64,000 nt of DNA from Ananas comosus (lineage: Eukaryota > Streptophyta > Magnoliopsida > Poales > Bromeliaceae), in assembly GCF_001540865.1 (NCBI RefSeq), contig NC_033627.1, positions 1,188,432-1,252,431 on the forward strand. The letters are read 5' to 3'. Of this stretch, positions 23,996 through 34,614 are shown piece by piece. The notes under the pieces were generated by a model. That model saw nothing but the letters and a program-made list of their open reading frames with translations, was not told the DNA's origin and searched no databases. Within the stretch, counting starts at the first letter, position 1, and every line of letters begins with the position of its first letter. The position numbers and the translations under genes were made by a program.

Positions 23996-25791
23996 GACTG
24001 CCTTTTTCAATGCAGAGATTCCTTCTAAAGGTGTCTATGAATTGGAGTCTAGATAGGTGATATGCTGAATCCATACTCCACAAAAAATATATCTTATCCA
24101 TTTAATTTCGGATCGGATCCGAATTCGGATACTTAAATTAATAATATACTCATCGGGTTTATTTCAGTAGGTCTGAGTAGTGATTATCCATATACTATCA
24201 GCTTAAGACCATGTATGGATTGGGTACAAGTCGGATCTTGATCGGATATAGATATCTACATACGTATATTATTTTTATAAATTTAATTAAACAGTTTATG
24301 GACGAAATATAAATCTCTCACTTGAAGAACTTGTACGTGTGCTAATTAGTTGCACCAAGTCCAATAAAATCAGGATAAAGAAAAGATTCAAGTAAACAAG
24401 AAGAATTAAAAAAAAAAAGAGTAAAATAAAAAAGATAAGAGAGGAATAAATAGAGCAATCAGGATTTTTAATAAGATGAAAATACATAAAAATCTTTTAT
24501 CTATAAATCCTATTAAAATTGATTCCTCAACTTCAATTTTTTTATTTACTTTTAGAGATTTTACCGGGTCTGGGTCCATGTCCGGATTTGGAAGCTCTTC
24601 CGGGTCCTACCAATTAAAGGTCAAATTTGGATCGGATCCAAGTCGGGTATGGATATAAAGCATCCGAATCAATACTCAAAACTTTAATGGATAATTTTTT
24701 TACCTGTATACTATCTCTTTTTTATCGGATTCGGTTCGGGTTCAGATAGGGTCTGAATCAATATGAAATATTCGGTATCTTGAACAGCTTTAGCTCTTTG
24801 ACAATATGTGTATCTGATTATAATACTAGAGAACTATTTCCTTACGTCAAAAAAATAAAACGCAAATCTTAGAAACATCTATTTATTAATTTTAATTTTT
24901 TAAAACTTTATATAGTAAATAAAAAATAATAAAATTAGTATAAAAATATAGATTTTAGGATGCACAAAATGTATAATTTATCGGCAATTTTGATTGCATA
25001 GTATAGCGAGAAGCATAAATCATAATACAAATGAAATGCGCCCGAAGAACTAGATGCGGGCCCCACATGGGAGGACAGATGGGACGGCGGACGTGACAGT
25101 GGTGGGACCCACTCACCCCACACGCGACTGTAGCACTGCTCACGTACAGCCCCAGATGTGGATCATGGATGGGGCATTCGAGAATTTTATTTCTTTTCAA
25201 TATATTTATTAAATTAAGGAAGTAAGATGCTTTATGTATATTTTTTTTTGTATATCTTCTTACATCCATCCGCAATTTAAAAGTTGATACACTCTCTCTC
25301 CTAAATGTTAATAAAAAAATTATATAACGAGTTAGTATAGGCCACAAGAGTACATTGGTGTTACAATTGTGTATACTTAAGATTATTGCATGCAATGGAT
25401 GTGAAAATTTATACATATATAACATATCTTAAACCTTACAATAATCCCACAATAATTAAAAAGAATAATAATTTAAAATATAAAAATTATGTACCTACCA
25501 TATTTATTAATCAATGAAAATAAATAAATGTTATCTACAAGTGATTCGATTTTCATAAATTATTAATGCTCCGATTTTCATAAATTATTAATGCTCGTGG
25601 ATTCAATCATCATATTCGATATCAGAATCGATTCGCCGGTAAAATCTCGCATCACCTCAACCGAAAGTGTGCCTCCCATTATCCAATAGTCCATATTTGA
25701 TTAAAAAGTATTGTGGTTGAAATTTACATAGTTCAAATGGGCGATTTTAACAAACTATTAAGTAGGGGTGGCAATCCAACTCGCTGTTCGC
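23996..25791. repeat. Duplicated 1.8-kb block, unit 1
   Basis: Starts 'gactgcctttttcaatgc' and ends 'caatccaactcgctgttcgc' directly before the single N at 25792. Unit 2 (25793-27994) repeats it from first to last base with scattered substitutions and small indels. Differences include an extra copy of a roughly 25-bp stretch ('cgattttcataaattatta') near 25570 in unit 1. The block is non-coding. Confidence 0.9.
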
Positions 25792-25792
25792 N

Positions 25793-27994
25793 GACTGCCT
25801 TTTTCAATACAGAGATTCCTTCTAAAGGTGTCTATGAATTGGAGTCTAGATAGGTGATATGCTGAATCCATACTCCACAAAAAATATATCTTATCCATTT
25901 AATTTCGGATCAGGTCCGAATTCGGATACTTAAATTTATAATATACTCATCGGGTTTATTTCAGTAGGTCTGAGTAGTGATTATCCATATACTATCAGCT
26001 TAAGACCATGTATGGATTGGGTACAAGTCGGGTCTTGATCAGATATGGATATATGTATACGTATATTATTTTTATAAATTTAATTAAACAGTTTATGGAC
26101 GAAATATAAATCTCTCACTTGAAGAACTTGTATGTGTTCTAATTAGTTGCACCAAGTCCAATAAAATCAGGACAAAGAAAAGATTCGAGTAAACAAGAAG
26201 AATTAAAAAAAAAAGAGTAAAATAAAAAAGATAAGAGAGGAATGAATAGAGCAATCAGGATTTTTAATGAGATGAAAATACATAAAAATCTTTTATCTAT
26301 AAATTCTATTAAAATTGATTCCTCAACTTCAATTTTTTTTATTTACTATTAGAGATTTTACCGGGTCTGGGTCCATGTCCAGATTTGGAAGCTCTTCCTG
26401 GTCCTACCAATTAAAGGTCGAATTTGGATCGGATCCAAGTTGGGTATGGATATAAAGCATCCGAATCGATACTCAAAACTTTAATGGATAATTTTTTTTA
26501 CCTGTATACTATCTCTTTTTTATCGGATTCGGTTCGGGTTCAGATAGGGTCTGAATCAGTATGAAATATTCGGTATCTTGAACAACTTTAGCTCTTTGAC
26601 AATATGTGTATCTCATTATAATATTAGAGAACTATTTCCTTACGTCAAAAAAATAAAACGCAAATCTTAGACACATCTATTTATTAATTTTACTTTATAT
26701 AGTAAATAAAAACTAATAAAATTAGCATTAAAATATAGATTTTAGGATGCACAAAATGTATAATTTATCGGCAATTTTGATTGCATAGTATAGCAAGAAG
26801 AATAAATCATAATACAAAGGGAAAACTTCAAAAACCCCCCTGTGGTTTCGCACTTTTTCATTTTAGTACCCTGTGGTTTGAAGTGTATCAAGTTAGTACC
26901 CTGTGGTTTCTCACTTTATCACTTTAGTACCCTGTGGTTTAAAATGTATCAAGCTAGTACCTGTGGTTTTGGACTTTATCACTTTAGTACCCTGTGGTTT
27001 CACACTTTATCACTTTAGTACCTTGTGATTTAAAAAACTATAGGGTACTAACTTGATACAAAATTAAAACCACAGGGTACTAAAGTGATAAAGTGCAAAA
27101 CCACATGGTACTAACTTGATACACTTTAAACCACAGGGTACTTAAGTGATAAAGTGAGAAACCACGGGGTACTAACTTGATACATTTTAAACCACAGGGT
27201 TAAGTGAAAAAGTATGAAACCACATGGGATTTTTTTTTTGAAGTTTTCCCTAATACAAATGAAATGCGCCCGAAGAACTAGAGGCGGGCCCCACAGGGGA
27301 GGACAGATGGGACGGTGGACGTGACAGTGGTGGGACCCACTCACCCCACACGCGACTGTAGCACTGCTCACGTACAGCCCCAGATGTGGATCATGGATGG
27401 GGCATTCGAGAATTTTATTTCTCTTCAATATATTTATTAAATTAAGGAAGTAAGATGCTTTATGTATATTTTTTTTTTTGTATATCTTACATCCATCCGC
27501 AATTTAAAAGTTGATACACTCTCTCTCCTAAATGTTAATAAAAAAATTATATAACGAGTTAGTGTAGGCCACAAGAGTACATTGGTGTTACAATTATATA
27601 TACTTAAGATTATTGCATGCAATGGATGTAAAAATTTATACATATATAAACATATCTTAAATCTTACAATAATCCCACAATAATTAAAAAGAATTATAAT
27701 TTAAAATATAAAAATTATGTACCTACCATATTTATTAATCAATGAAAATAAATAAATATTATCTACAAGTGATTCGATTTTCATAAATTATTAATGCTCG
27801 TGGATTCAATCATCACATTCGATATCAGAATCGATTCGCCGGTAAAATCTCGCATCACCTCAACCGAAAGTGTGCCTCCCATTATCCAATAGTCCATATT
27901 TGATTAAAAAGTATTGTGGTTGAAATTTACATAGTTCAAATGGGCGATTTTAACAAACTATTAAGTAGGGGTGGCAATCCAACTCGCTGTTCGC
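25793..27994. repeat. Duplicated 1.8-kb block, unit 2, with MITE insertion
   Basis: Near-identical copy of 23996-25791, with the same start and end. It is longer because a 432-bp Mutator-like MITE plus its 9-bp target duplication sits at 26819-27259. Unit 2 also continues into the hAT-like element at 27966, of which unit 1 keeps only the first about 26 bp before the N. Confidence 0.9.
26819..27250. mobile_element. Mutator-like foldback MITE with 9-bp target duplication
   Basis: 432 bp starting 'gggaaaacttcaaaaacccc' and ending 'gaagttttccc', with nearly the whole element an imperfect inverted repeat built of units such as 'accctgtggttt' and 'actttatcactttagt'. A perfect 9-bp direct repeat TAATACAAA flanks it (26810-26818 and 27251-27259). 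The sister block at about 25022-25034 shows the empty site with one TAATACAAA. A 9-bp duplication is characteristic of Mutator-like elements. No coding capacity. Confidence 0.88.
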
Positions 27995-28359
27995 GAGTCA
28001 GCTCGTGTTCGGCTCGTTAATAAACGAGCCGAACACGGGCGTGCTGGAGTCGGCTTGTGTTCGGCTCATTTATTAAACGAGCTGAAAAATCCAGCTCGTG
28101 TTCGGCTCGTTAATAAACGAGCCGAACACGGGCGTGCTGGAGTCGGCTTGTGTTCGGCTCATTTATTAAACGAGCTGAAAAATCCAGCTCGTGTTCGGCT
28201 CGTTAATAAACGAGCCGAACACGGGCGTGCTGGAGTCGGCTTGTGTTCGGCTCATTTATTAAACGAGCTGAAAAATCCAGCTCGTGTTCGGCTCGTTAAT
28301 AAACGAGCCGAACACGGGCGTGCTGGAGTCGGCTTGTGTTCGGCTCGTTTACACCCCTA
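27966..28359. mobile_element. hAT-like MITE carrying a 93-bp minisatellite
   Basis: 394 bp starting TAGGGGTG and ending CACCCCTA, flanked by a perfect 8-bp direct repeat CTATTAAG (27958-27965 and 28360-28367), the hAT signature. The interior is four tandem copies of a 93-bp unit. Each unit contains a hairpin in which 'gtgttcggctcgtt' pairs with 'aacgagccgaacac'. Because 93 is a multiple of three, the tandem array yields a 131-codon open frame that is not a real gene. Confidence 0.85.
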
Positions 28360-28367
28360 CTATTAAG

Positions 28368-28548
28368 TAATAATTTTGGATCACTAATATTTTATTTATT
28401 TATTTTAGAGAGAGAGAGAGGGACGAAGCACAGGGGGGATGGGATTGGGGCCAGGGGATTTGATTGGTGACTGACCAAAAAACAGGACCCGCGCGAATCG
28501 CGCGGTCTAAACTCTCACCCTGTCAGAGAAAAACCCCTGTCTCGTCCC

Positions 28549-28592
<44 letters not shown>

Positions 28593-29380
28593 ATAAAACT
28601 TTAATAAAAGTGGTGGGGCACATTGATCATCTCCTCCGCACGTGTGCGTTCATCCTCTCCGTAGAGCATGTTTCGATCTTAAAAAGTGTTTAGAGCATAT
28701 AAGAAGTGCGCGTAATTAAATATCTGCGCTTAATTACATAAGTAAATAACAAAGAAATTATCAAGTTTGATAGTCTCACGAATTTATGTTAATTTTCAGA
28801 ACTATCTAAAATAAAATATAAATAAATTTAGCGTGATATATATTTTATAAATTTATATTTTATAGAGTGTGGTAGTTAAGATATGCACTAAATTAATTAT
28901 GTACGTACCTTTGATTTTTATTTGCTTAACATCGTTCCTAGTAATTACTAATTACTAGTAACGTGCCTCATGTCATATGCATGTATGATAGATACACAGG
29001 GAACTGCTTAGTTTTAAGTTTAATTAGTAAATAAATGACTTTAGAAAGCTTTTGGCTCCATCTTTTGATATGATTCTCGCCCAGTTTTTTACGTTATTTA
29101 CACGCTATCGGGACTTGCTTCGCAACGTCGAGTAAATAATTTATTAATGGTTAGAGAATTTACTGTTTTCGCTTTAATTATTGGTGTTTTGAAAACGAGA
29201 CCGTCAAAAAGCAATCAACGGTGAAAGTAGAAAAAGTGAAAGGACAACATATAATGATATAACCCCTCTTACGTTGACAAGATTTTGTGCGTTACCCACC
29301 TAATTAAAGTGCATGTACGCTTTGCATTTATATGTTGTTATAGCTATAAAAAGTCTGCATACATATGTACGTAAGGAGAA
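28368..29380. other. Intergenic DNA with CT/GA microsatellites
   Basis: No gene is supported. A (GA)n run lies near 28409-28421 and a (CT)n run near 28554-28589; the remainder is AT-rich unique sequence. Confidence 0.5.
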
Positions 29381-29390
29381 GTTCCTCTCA

Positions 29391-29396
<6 letters not shown>

Positions 29397-29425
<29 letters not shown>

Positions 29426-29560
29426 AAATAGCACGCTATCTGCTTCGTTTATTTCATTTAGAAATAAATTTAGTTGGAAATGTGAATCAACTAGGATTCA
29501 AACTTGGGTCTCGGGTACCAACCACCAAGCCCTTTGCCACTTGCTCTAGGGACGGTCGGT
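29397..29560 (-). mobile_element. tRNA-derived SINE with perfect 16-bp target duplication
   Basis: Read on the minus strand: 'caccgaccgtccctagagca', box A-like 'agcaagtggcaaaggg', box B-like 'aagtttgaatcctag', body 'caactaaatttatttcta', tail 'gaagcagatagcgtgctat' and poly(A) (poly(T) from 29397 on the plus strand). The direct repeat GTTCCTCTCAAGAGTT lies at 29381-29396 and 29561-29576 without a mismatch, fixing the insertion. The right-hand duplication was then the target of the LINE that follows. Confidence 0.88.
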
Positions 29561-29587
29561 GTTCCTCTCAAGAGTTATGAGTAGATG

Positions 29588-31577
29588 TATACTACAATGG
29601 CTAGAATTTCCTGACAAGTGATGGGCATGGATCGAATGATGCATCTGTAATGCGAAAGTAGCCATCCTAGTGAACGACACCCCAACCGGATGGTTGAAAT
29701 CTAGAAAGGGGCTTCTGCAGGGAGACCCCCTCTCCCCTTATCTTTTCTTATTGGTGGCCGATAGCCTAGCTAGGCTGACCGAAGCGGCAAGGAACAACAA
29801 CTTACTACGTGGCATTGGACCTTTCGATGAATGTCGGACGTCACTTATTCAATACGCCGATGACACAATATTCTTCAGCGAGCCAAGAAAACGTTTTCTG
29901 CGTAACCTGCTGTTCGTCTGGAACATCTTCGAGTAGGCCTCAGGCCTCAAGATTAACAAGGACAAATCGAACTTCTACTACATCGGGCACAATACACGCA
30001 AAGCCGAAAGACTTGCCAACATCATAGGTTGCCGAATCGGCAACCTACCTTTTCGCTACCTAGGGTTACCGCTTCACAACAAGCGGCTTCGCAAGGAGGA
30101 CTGGAGACTACTCATCGACCGTATAGAGAAGAGAATTGACGGATGGAAAGCCAAGCTCCTCTCCTTTGGGGGAAGACTTACCCTCGTCAACTCGGTTCTC
30201 TCCAACCTGCCGCTCTTCTACTTCTCCATATTCAAAGCACCACAATGGGTTCTGCAACGAATAGAAGCTCTGCGACGAGCCTTATTCTGGAAAGGTTGCT
30301 CCAAAATCGCTGGAGGTGCATGTCTTGTCAATTGAAAATCCATTTGTACAAGCAAGAGAGAAGGTGGATTAGGGATTAAAGATATAGAATCCATGAATTT
30401 GGCTCTCCTAACCAAATGGTGGTGGCGCTTCTTCAATAAACCTAATCTCCCTTGGTGCATATTAATTAGAACTATCTACTATTGCAGAAGAAGGCCACTG
30501 CGCGAGGGCCTAGCCTTCGTCCCACATTCGCAGTGGTGGAAAGGAGTGCTCCGCTACCGTAAGGTTTTCACCTACGGTATAACCTACGAGTTAGGGGACG
30601 GACACAACATCAGAATGTGGTCTGATATCTGGATTGGCGAATCTCCCCTCAGCACGCTTTTTCTGGACATCTTTGCGAGCATCATAAACAAAGATGCCCG
30701 ATTAGCCTAGTGCTGGAATGCAAAGGGGTAGCGATGGCGGTTCATTTGTCGTGGTTTCGCGGTATCCCGATCCGCTGAAAGGCGCGCCCAGCTGACAGCG
30801 CTCAAAGACCTGCTTCGACACCGCTACCCACGTAACAAACTAGACATGTGCAAATGGCGATGGACTTCGAATGAACTTTTTACTGTCAAGTCCCTCTATC
30901 GGTTCATCACTGACGCAGGACAGTTAAATCAGACAAATGACGACATTTGGAAGCTGAAAAGCTAAAAATTCCAATCAAAGTCAAAGTTTTTATCTGGCTG
31001 CTGCTCCGGAAGAGACTACTCACAGCTGATAGGCTGCTACGCCGGGGCATGGTTGTCGACCAACACTGCGTCCTTTGCGCTGTGCTACCGGAAAGCCGCG
31101 ACCATCTTTTCTGCACTTGCGTCTTCGTTCGTTATTTGCTCTTTAGTGTAGGCGGTTCGCGCGTACCTGGCGACACCCCGGGCGGCGTCTGTAGGTTCTG
31201 GGCAGACACCTCTGCCGTTTCGGCTGATGCGGCGGGATCAAAAGGCCTCACCCTTCTAGCCGCAATCTGGTGGGTGGTTTGGAGGGACAGAAATAACTCT
31301 GTGTTCCAGGCGATACCGATCAATTAATATCAGCCGTTCTCTCGAACGGGTCAACCTCTTGATGAGCACCTGGACCACGCTGCGCTAATGTAACTACTAA
31401 TTTGTTTGCCTTCCTCCTTCTCTTTCTCCCCTCGCCCTCTCTTCGCTTTTTCTTCTCTTTGTCTTAATCCTACGTTCTTTACCCCTCTTCGGAGGCCTTA
31501 GCTGTTTCCATCATGTATGTTCAGTTCATTGTACTTAATGAATAAAGTAGATAGCTTACTGCCTTTTTCTCAAAAAA
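29588..31577 (+). mobile_element. 5'-truncated L1-type LINE, reverse transcriptase pseudogene
   Basis: About 2.0 kb. Translation from 29670 shows RT landmarks in order: KGLLQGDPLSPYLFLLVADS, QYADDTIFF (the YADD core), FRYLGLPL, SFGGRLTLVNSVLSNLPLFY, then GGLGIKDIESMNLALLTKWW and the zinc-binding RT-associated region with IPIKVKVFIWLLLRKRLLTA and CVLCAVLPESRDHLFCTC. In-frame stops at 29934, 30333 and 30708 and a frame change before 30947 make it a dead copy. The endonuclease and the start of the RT are missing. The 3' UTR ends 'aatgaataaagtagatagc', 'ttactgcctttttctc' and poly(A). An 18-bp target duplication with one mismatch (AAGAGTTATGAGTAGATG / AAGAGTTATAAGTAGATG) lies at 29570-29587 and 31578-31595. 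It is inserted directly beside the SINE at 29397. Confidence 0.9.
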
Positions 31578-31597
31578 AAGAGTTATAAGTAGATGAT

Positions 31598-31752
31598 TTT
31601 TTTTTTTATTTGAGATAGAATGATAATATATATATTACTGTTTCATTTTTTTTCTAAAAATAAATTTAACTACAAATATAAACTCATTAGATTTTAAAAT
31701 TGAATATTAGCTACCAATTAGCAAGCAATTTAATTACCACTTACATTATGGA
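31598..31752 (-). mobile_element. Degenerate SINE copy
   Basis: Diverged copy in minus orientation: T-run, 'aaaaataaatttaactac', 'aactcattagattttaaaat', then a decayed head ending 'atggatagtctgt' where intact copies have 'acggtcggt'. It is AT-biased as expected for an old methylated copy. It directly follows the LINE's target duplication. Confidence 0.45.
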
Positions 31753-32032
31753 TAGTCTGTATTCAACAAATTATATAAAGTTGAGCGAGCTGATTTAATC
31801 TGCGAATCTAGCATGGGCTCAACAAAAGACGAAGAAAAAAAAAAATAGAGGTAGAAGAGGAAGGCAGGAGATGGACGGGCATGTAAAATAATCAATTATC
31901 CCAATAAATATGTGATTTTTTAAAAGCTCTTGTAAAATGGTATTTGTATTTAATTTATTATTAGTATTCTTTTTTACTGTTGAATCCGCAATCATTTAAT
32001 AGGCTTGTCTTTGCCTTAAAATCAAAGAATCA

Positions 32033-32379
32033 GGACAAAAATTTTATGGGCACCGTACCCAAACAATTTGTTTGGGCACAGTGCCCGGATGGGCGCCGCG
32101 TGCCCGCACCCTCCCTTCCCCTCTCTTTTTCTTTTCCCAAAAATCGAGCCCATTAATTTTTTTTGGACGGTGCGAATACACACGGTGCCCATCCGGGCNC
32201 AGCGGCCCCCATCCGCATCCTCAAAAGAAAAAAAAAAATTGGTCGGCTCGGTTTTTAGGAAGAGATAGAAAGAGAGGGGGAAGGGAGGGTGCGGATGGGC
32301 GCCTCTGCACACGTGGCGCCCATCCGGGCACCGTGCCCAAACAAATTGTTTGGGCACGGTGCCTATAAAATTTTTGTCC
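32033..32379. mobile_element. Mutator-like MITE with long terminal inverted repeats
   Basis: 347 bp. The left end 'ggacaaaaattttatgggca' + 'ccgtacccaaacaatttg' is the inverse of the right end, and pairing continues through 'gtttgggcac' and 'gatgggcgcc', about 60-70 bp of terminal inverted repeat. A perfect 9-bp direct repeat AAAGAATCA flanks it (32024-32032 and 32380-32388). An N lies inside at 32199. No coding capacity; overlapping open frames on both strands come from the inverted repeat. Confidence 0.88.
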
Positions 32380-32388
32380 AAAGAATCA

Positions 32389-32393
32389 TATTC

Positions 32394-32440
<47 letters not shown>

Positions 32441-32795
32441 CTGCAAACAATTGAAAAAGAAATTTTATTTTGTAAAATTCAAAACTAAGCGGCTAGTTTT
32501 CAAATGATAACGTAAGTTGAAGGATAGATTCTATGGATGGATTAGCTTGTTTCAGTTCTTATCTTCTTGTGGTGTCGCAAACCAATTGGTCGATCCATTG
32601 TACCAGTTTGTACCACAAAGACGTGATCAGCATGACACAATAATTGTCTCGAGCTCTCCTAATCTAATGTCCAATCTCCAAACTAGTACCAATTTAATAC
32701 CTAATCTCCAAAATCGATCAACATACAATAAAAAAAAGAGATTAGTTAGTTCAATTTATACATGCACCTGATAAATTATTACAGGTTACGAGAAC

Positions 32796-32832
<37 letters not shown>

Positions 32833-33300
32833 GTAATTAATGCATGTATATATTGGGACTGTTATTCGCTTTCTTAAGCACGGATCACCACAAGATATGA
32901 AACGACTTAAGAATTAATATTAATCATCATAGTCTCAAATTTACAATCTAGTAGTATTATTATTGTTTTTTAAAAAACAAAAAGTGGTTAATCGAATCAA
33001 ATTAACTCAACATTGCTGTATGAGACCCGCGTGAGTAGATTGTGGAACTGATTGGACAGGACAGGAAGAAAATACGGGCTCTTCGTTCTGAGACAGTCCG
33101 AGGCTTCGTTCTCCGCACGTGAGGGACCCACGCATCCTTTGGATTTCCACTGTTTACCGTTATTACCATTTATTTCACCATTTATTTCCAGCACTACTTA
33201 TTGCCCGGCTTCTATATTATCAAATATCAATAGTACGATACGTTCGGTACTAATAAAATGTTTATTTTTATAGCTATTTTTTTAATTATTTTTATTTATT
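32389..33300. other. Intergenic DNA with GA and TA microsatellites
   Basis: (GA)n at about 32398-32439 and (TA)n at about 32802-32829. No gene is supported. Confidence 0.5.
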
Positions 33301-33445
33301 AGATAATACTACTCAATTAATTGCTCACTCAATTTTAAAGAATTACTATCATACTAATCGTACAACTCTTTATCTAAGGACCAAAAATCTAACCGTATCA
33401 AATACTTAATGCTATTAATAGTATTTTAGTTTGGTTATACATATA

Positions 33446-34231
33446 GGCCAATTTGTATAAAATTCATTAGTTTTGTTTTTTGGATTTTACAGATTTAGAT
33501 TGAATTTTTAGAAAACAGACAAAAATACCTTTATTTTTTTTTCTCTCTCCTCTTTTTTTTTTGCTTGCTCTTCNTAATTCTTTATTTTTCTTGTAGAAAA
33601 GTTATGTTTTATATTTTATTCTTTATTTTTTATTTTTTTATTTTTTTATTTTTTTCTCGGCTTCGCTTTCACCAGCACTTGCTTCGAGTCTTCCTTCTCT
33701 AGCACCGGCGTCGGTGTCTGTGCCATCGAATACAGAAAAAAGGATGCGACACTATTCTCATTACTGTAGTAGAGGGTTACAAAGGCGATAGATGAGAGTT
33801 AAAGAGAAAAAAAAAAATAAGAGAAAAAAAGAAGAAGAAGAAAACGTAACGCTGCCACTCTTTACTGTTGTAAAGAGTCGAAGAGGCGGTAGATAAGGGT
33901 CAGAGAAGAAAAAAAAAAGAGAGTCGAGGCGCGGCCTTGGTGGGGTCAGATGCGAGGAAGTGGAGGGAGGGTGCGCAAGCGATGGCGAGGACGAGGGCGA
34001 GGGCGAGGGCGAGGGCACAGGACAGAGACGACGCGGGCCGCCTTCGATTCTACCTCCATCGGCTGTTCAGAGAGAAAGAAAAAAAGAACGAGAGAAATAA
34101 AAGAGGAAAAAGAAAAGAGAATACGGATATTTTGGTTAGTTTTTTAAAAATTCGGTCCGAATCTCCAAAAGTCAAAAAGGGGCATACTTTTGCAAAATCT
34201 TAAAACTAATGAATTTTTATGTAAATTGTCC
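33446..34231. mobile_element. Long-TIR Mutator-like element, internally deleted copy A
   Basis: Left end 'ggccaatttgtataaaattc' + 'attagttttg' mirrors the right end (complement reads 'ggacaatttacataaaaatt' + 'cattagtttt'). Inverted similarity continues for roughly 100 bp ('gaatttttagaaaac' against 'gaatttttaaaaaac'). Near-identical 9-bp flanks ATACATATA / ATATATATA. Compared with copy B at 34615, about 900 internal bp are missing at the single N (33574). The GC-rich stretch near 33980-34020 ('gaggacgagggcgagggc') is low complexity, not a gene. Confidence 0.75.
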
Positions 34232-34340
34232 ATATATATATAGAATTAGGGTACTATATTATTTTTAGTACCGGAGCTCCGATATTATAGCTAGTATAGG
34301 AGCCTAGCGCGCACGCTCTCTCTCTAGCACTCTAGATAGT

Positions 34341-34404
<64 letters not shown>

Positions 34405-34614
34405 AGTTTAAAATAGAGATGTATGAACACACATTCATTGACCAATCCACAGCTAACATGGTGGACTAGGTCAATGTAATNTCAATAAATTGCTCACTCA
34501 ATTTTAAAGAATTACTACCATACTAATCGTACAACTCTTTATCTAAGGACCAAAAATCTAATAGCATCAAATACTTAATGCTATTAATAGTATTTTAGTT
34601 TAGTTATACATATA

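Noticed and set aside
24955..25425. 156-codon minus-strand frame, repeated in part at 27126-27643
   Set aside because: It lies in the duplicated non-coding block, is broken differently in each copy, and has no motif.
27971..28366. 131-codon open frame with a 31-residue repeat
   Set aside because: It is the translation of a 93-bp minisatellite inside a hAT-like MITE; the frame stays open only because the unit length is a multiple of three.
32022..32507. Overlapping open frames on both strands
   Set aside because: They come from the long inverted repeats of a Mutator-like MITE and an adjacent GA microsatellite, and one is interrupted by an N.
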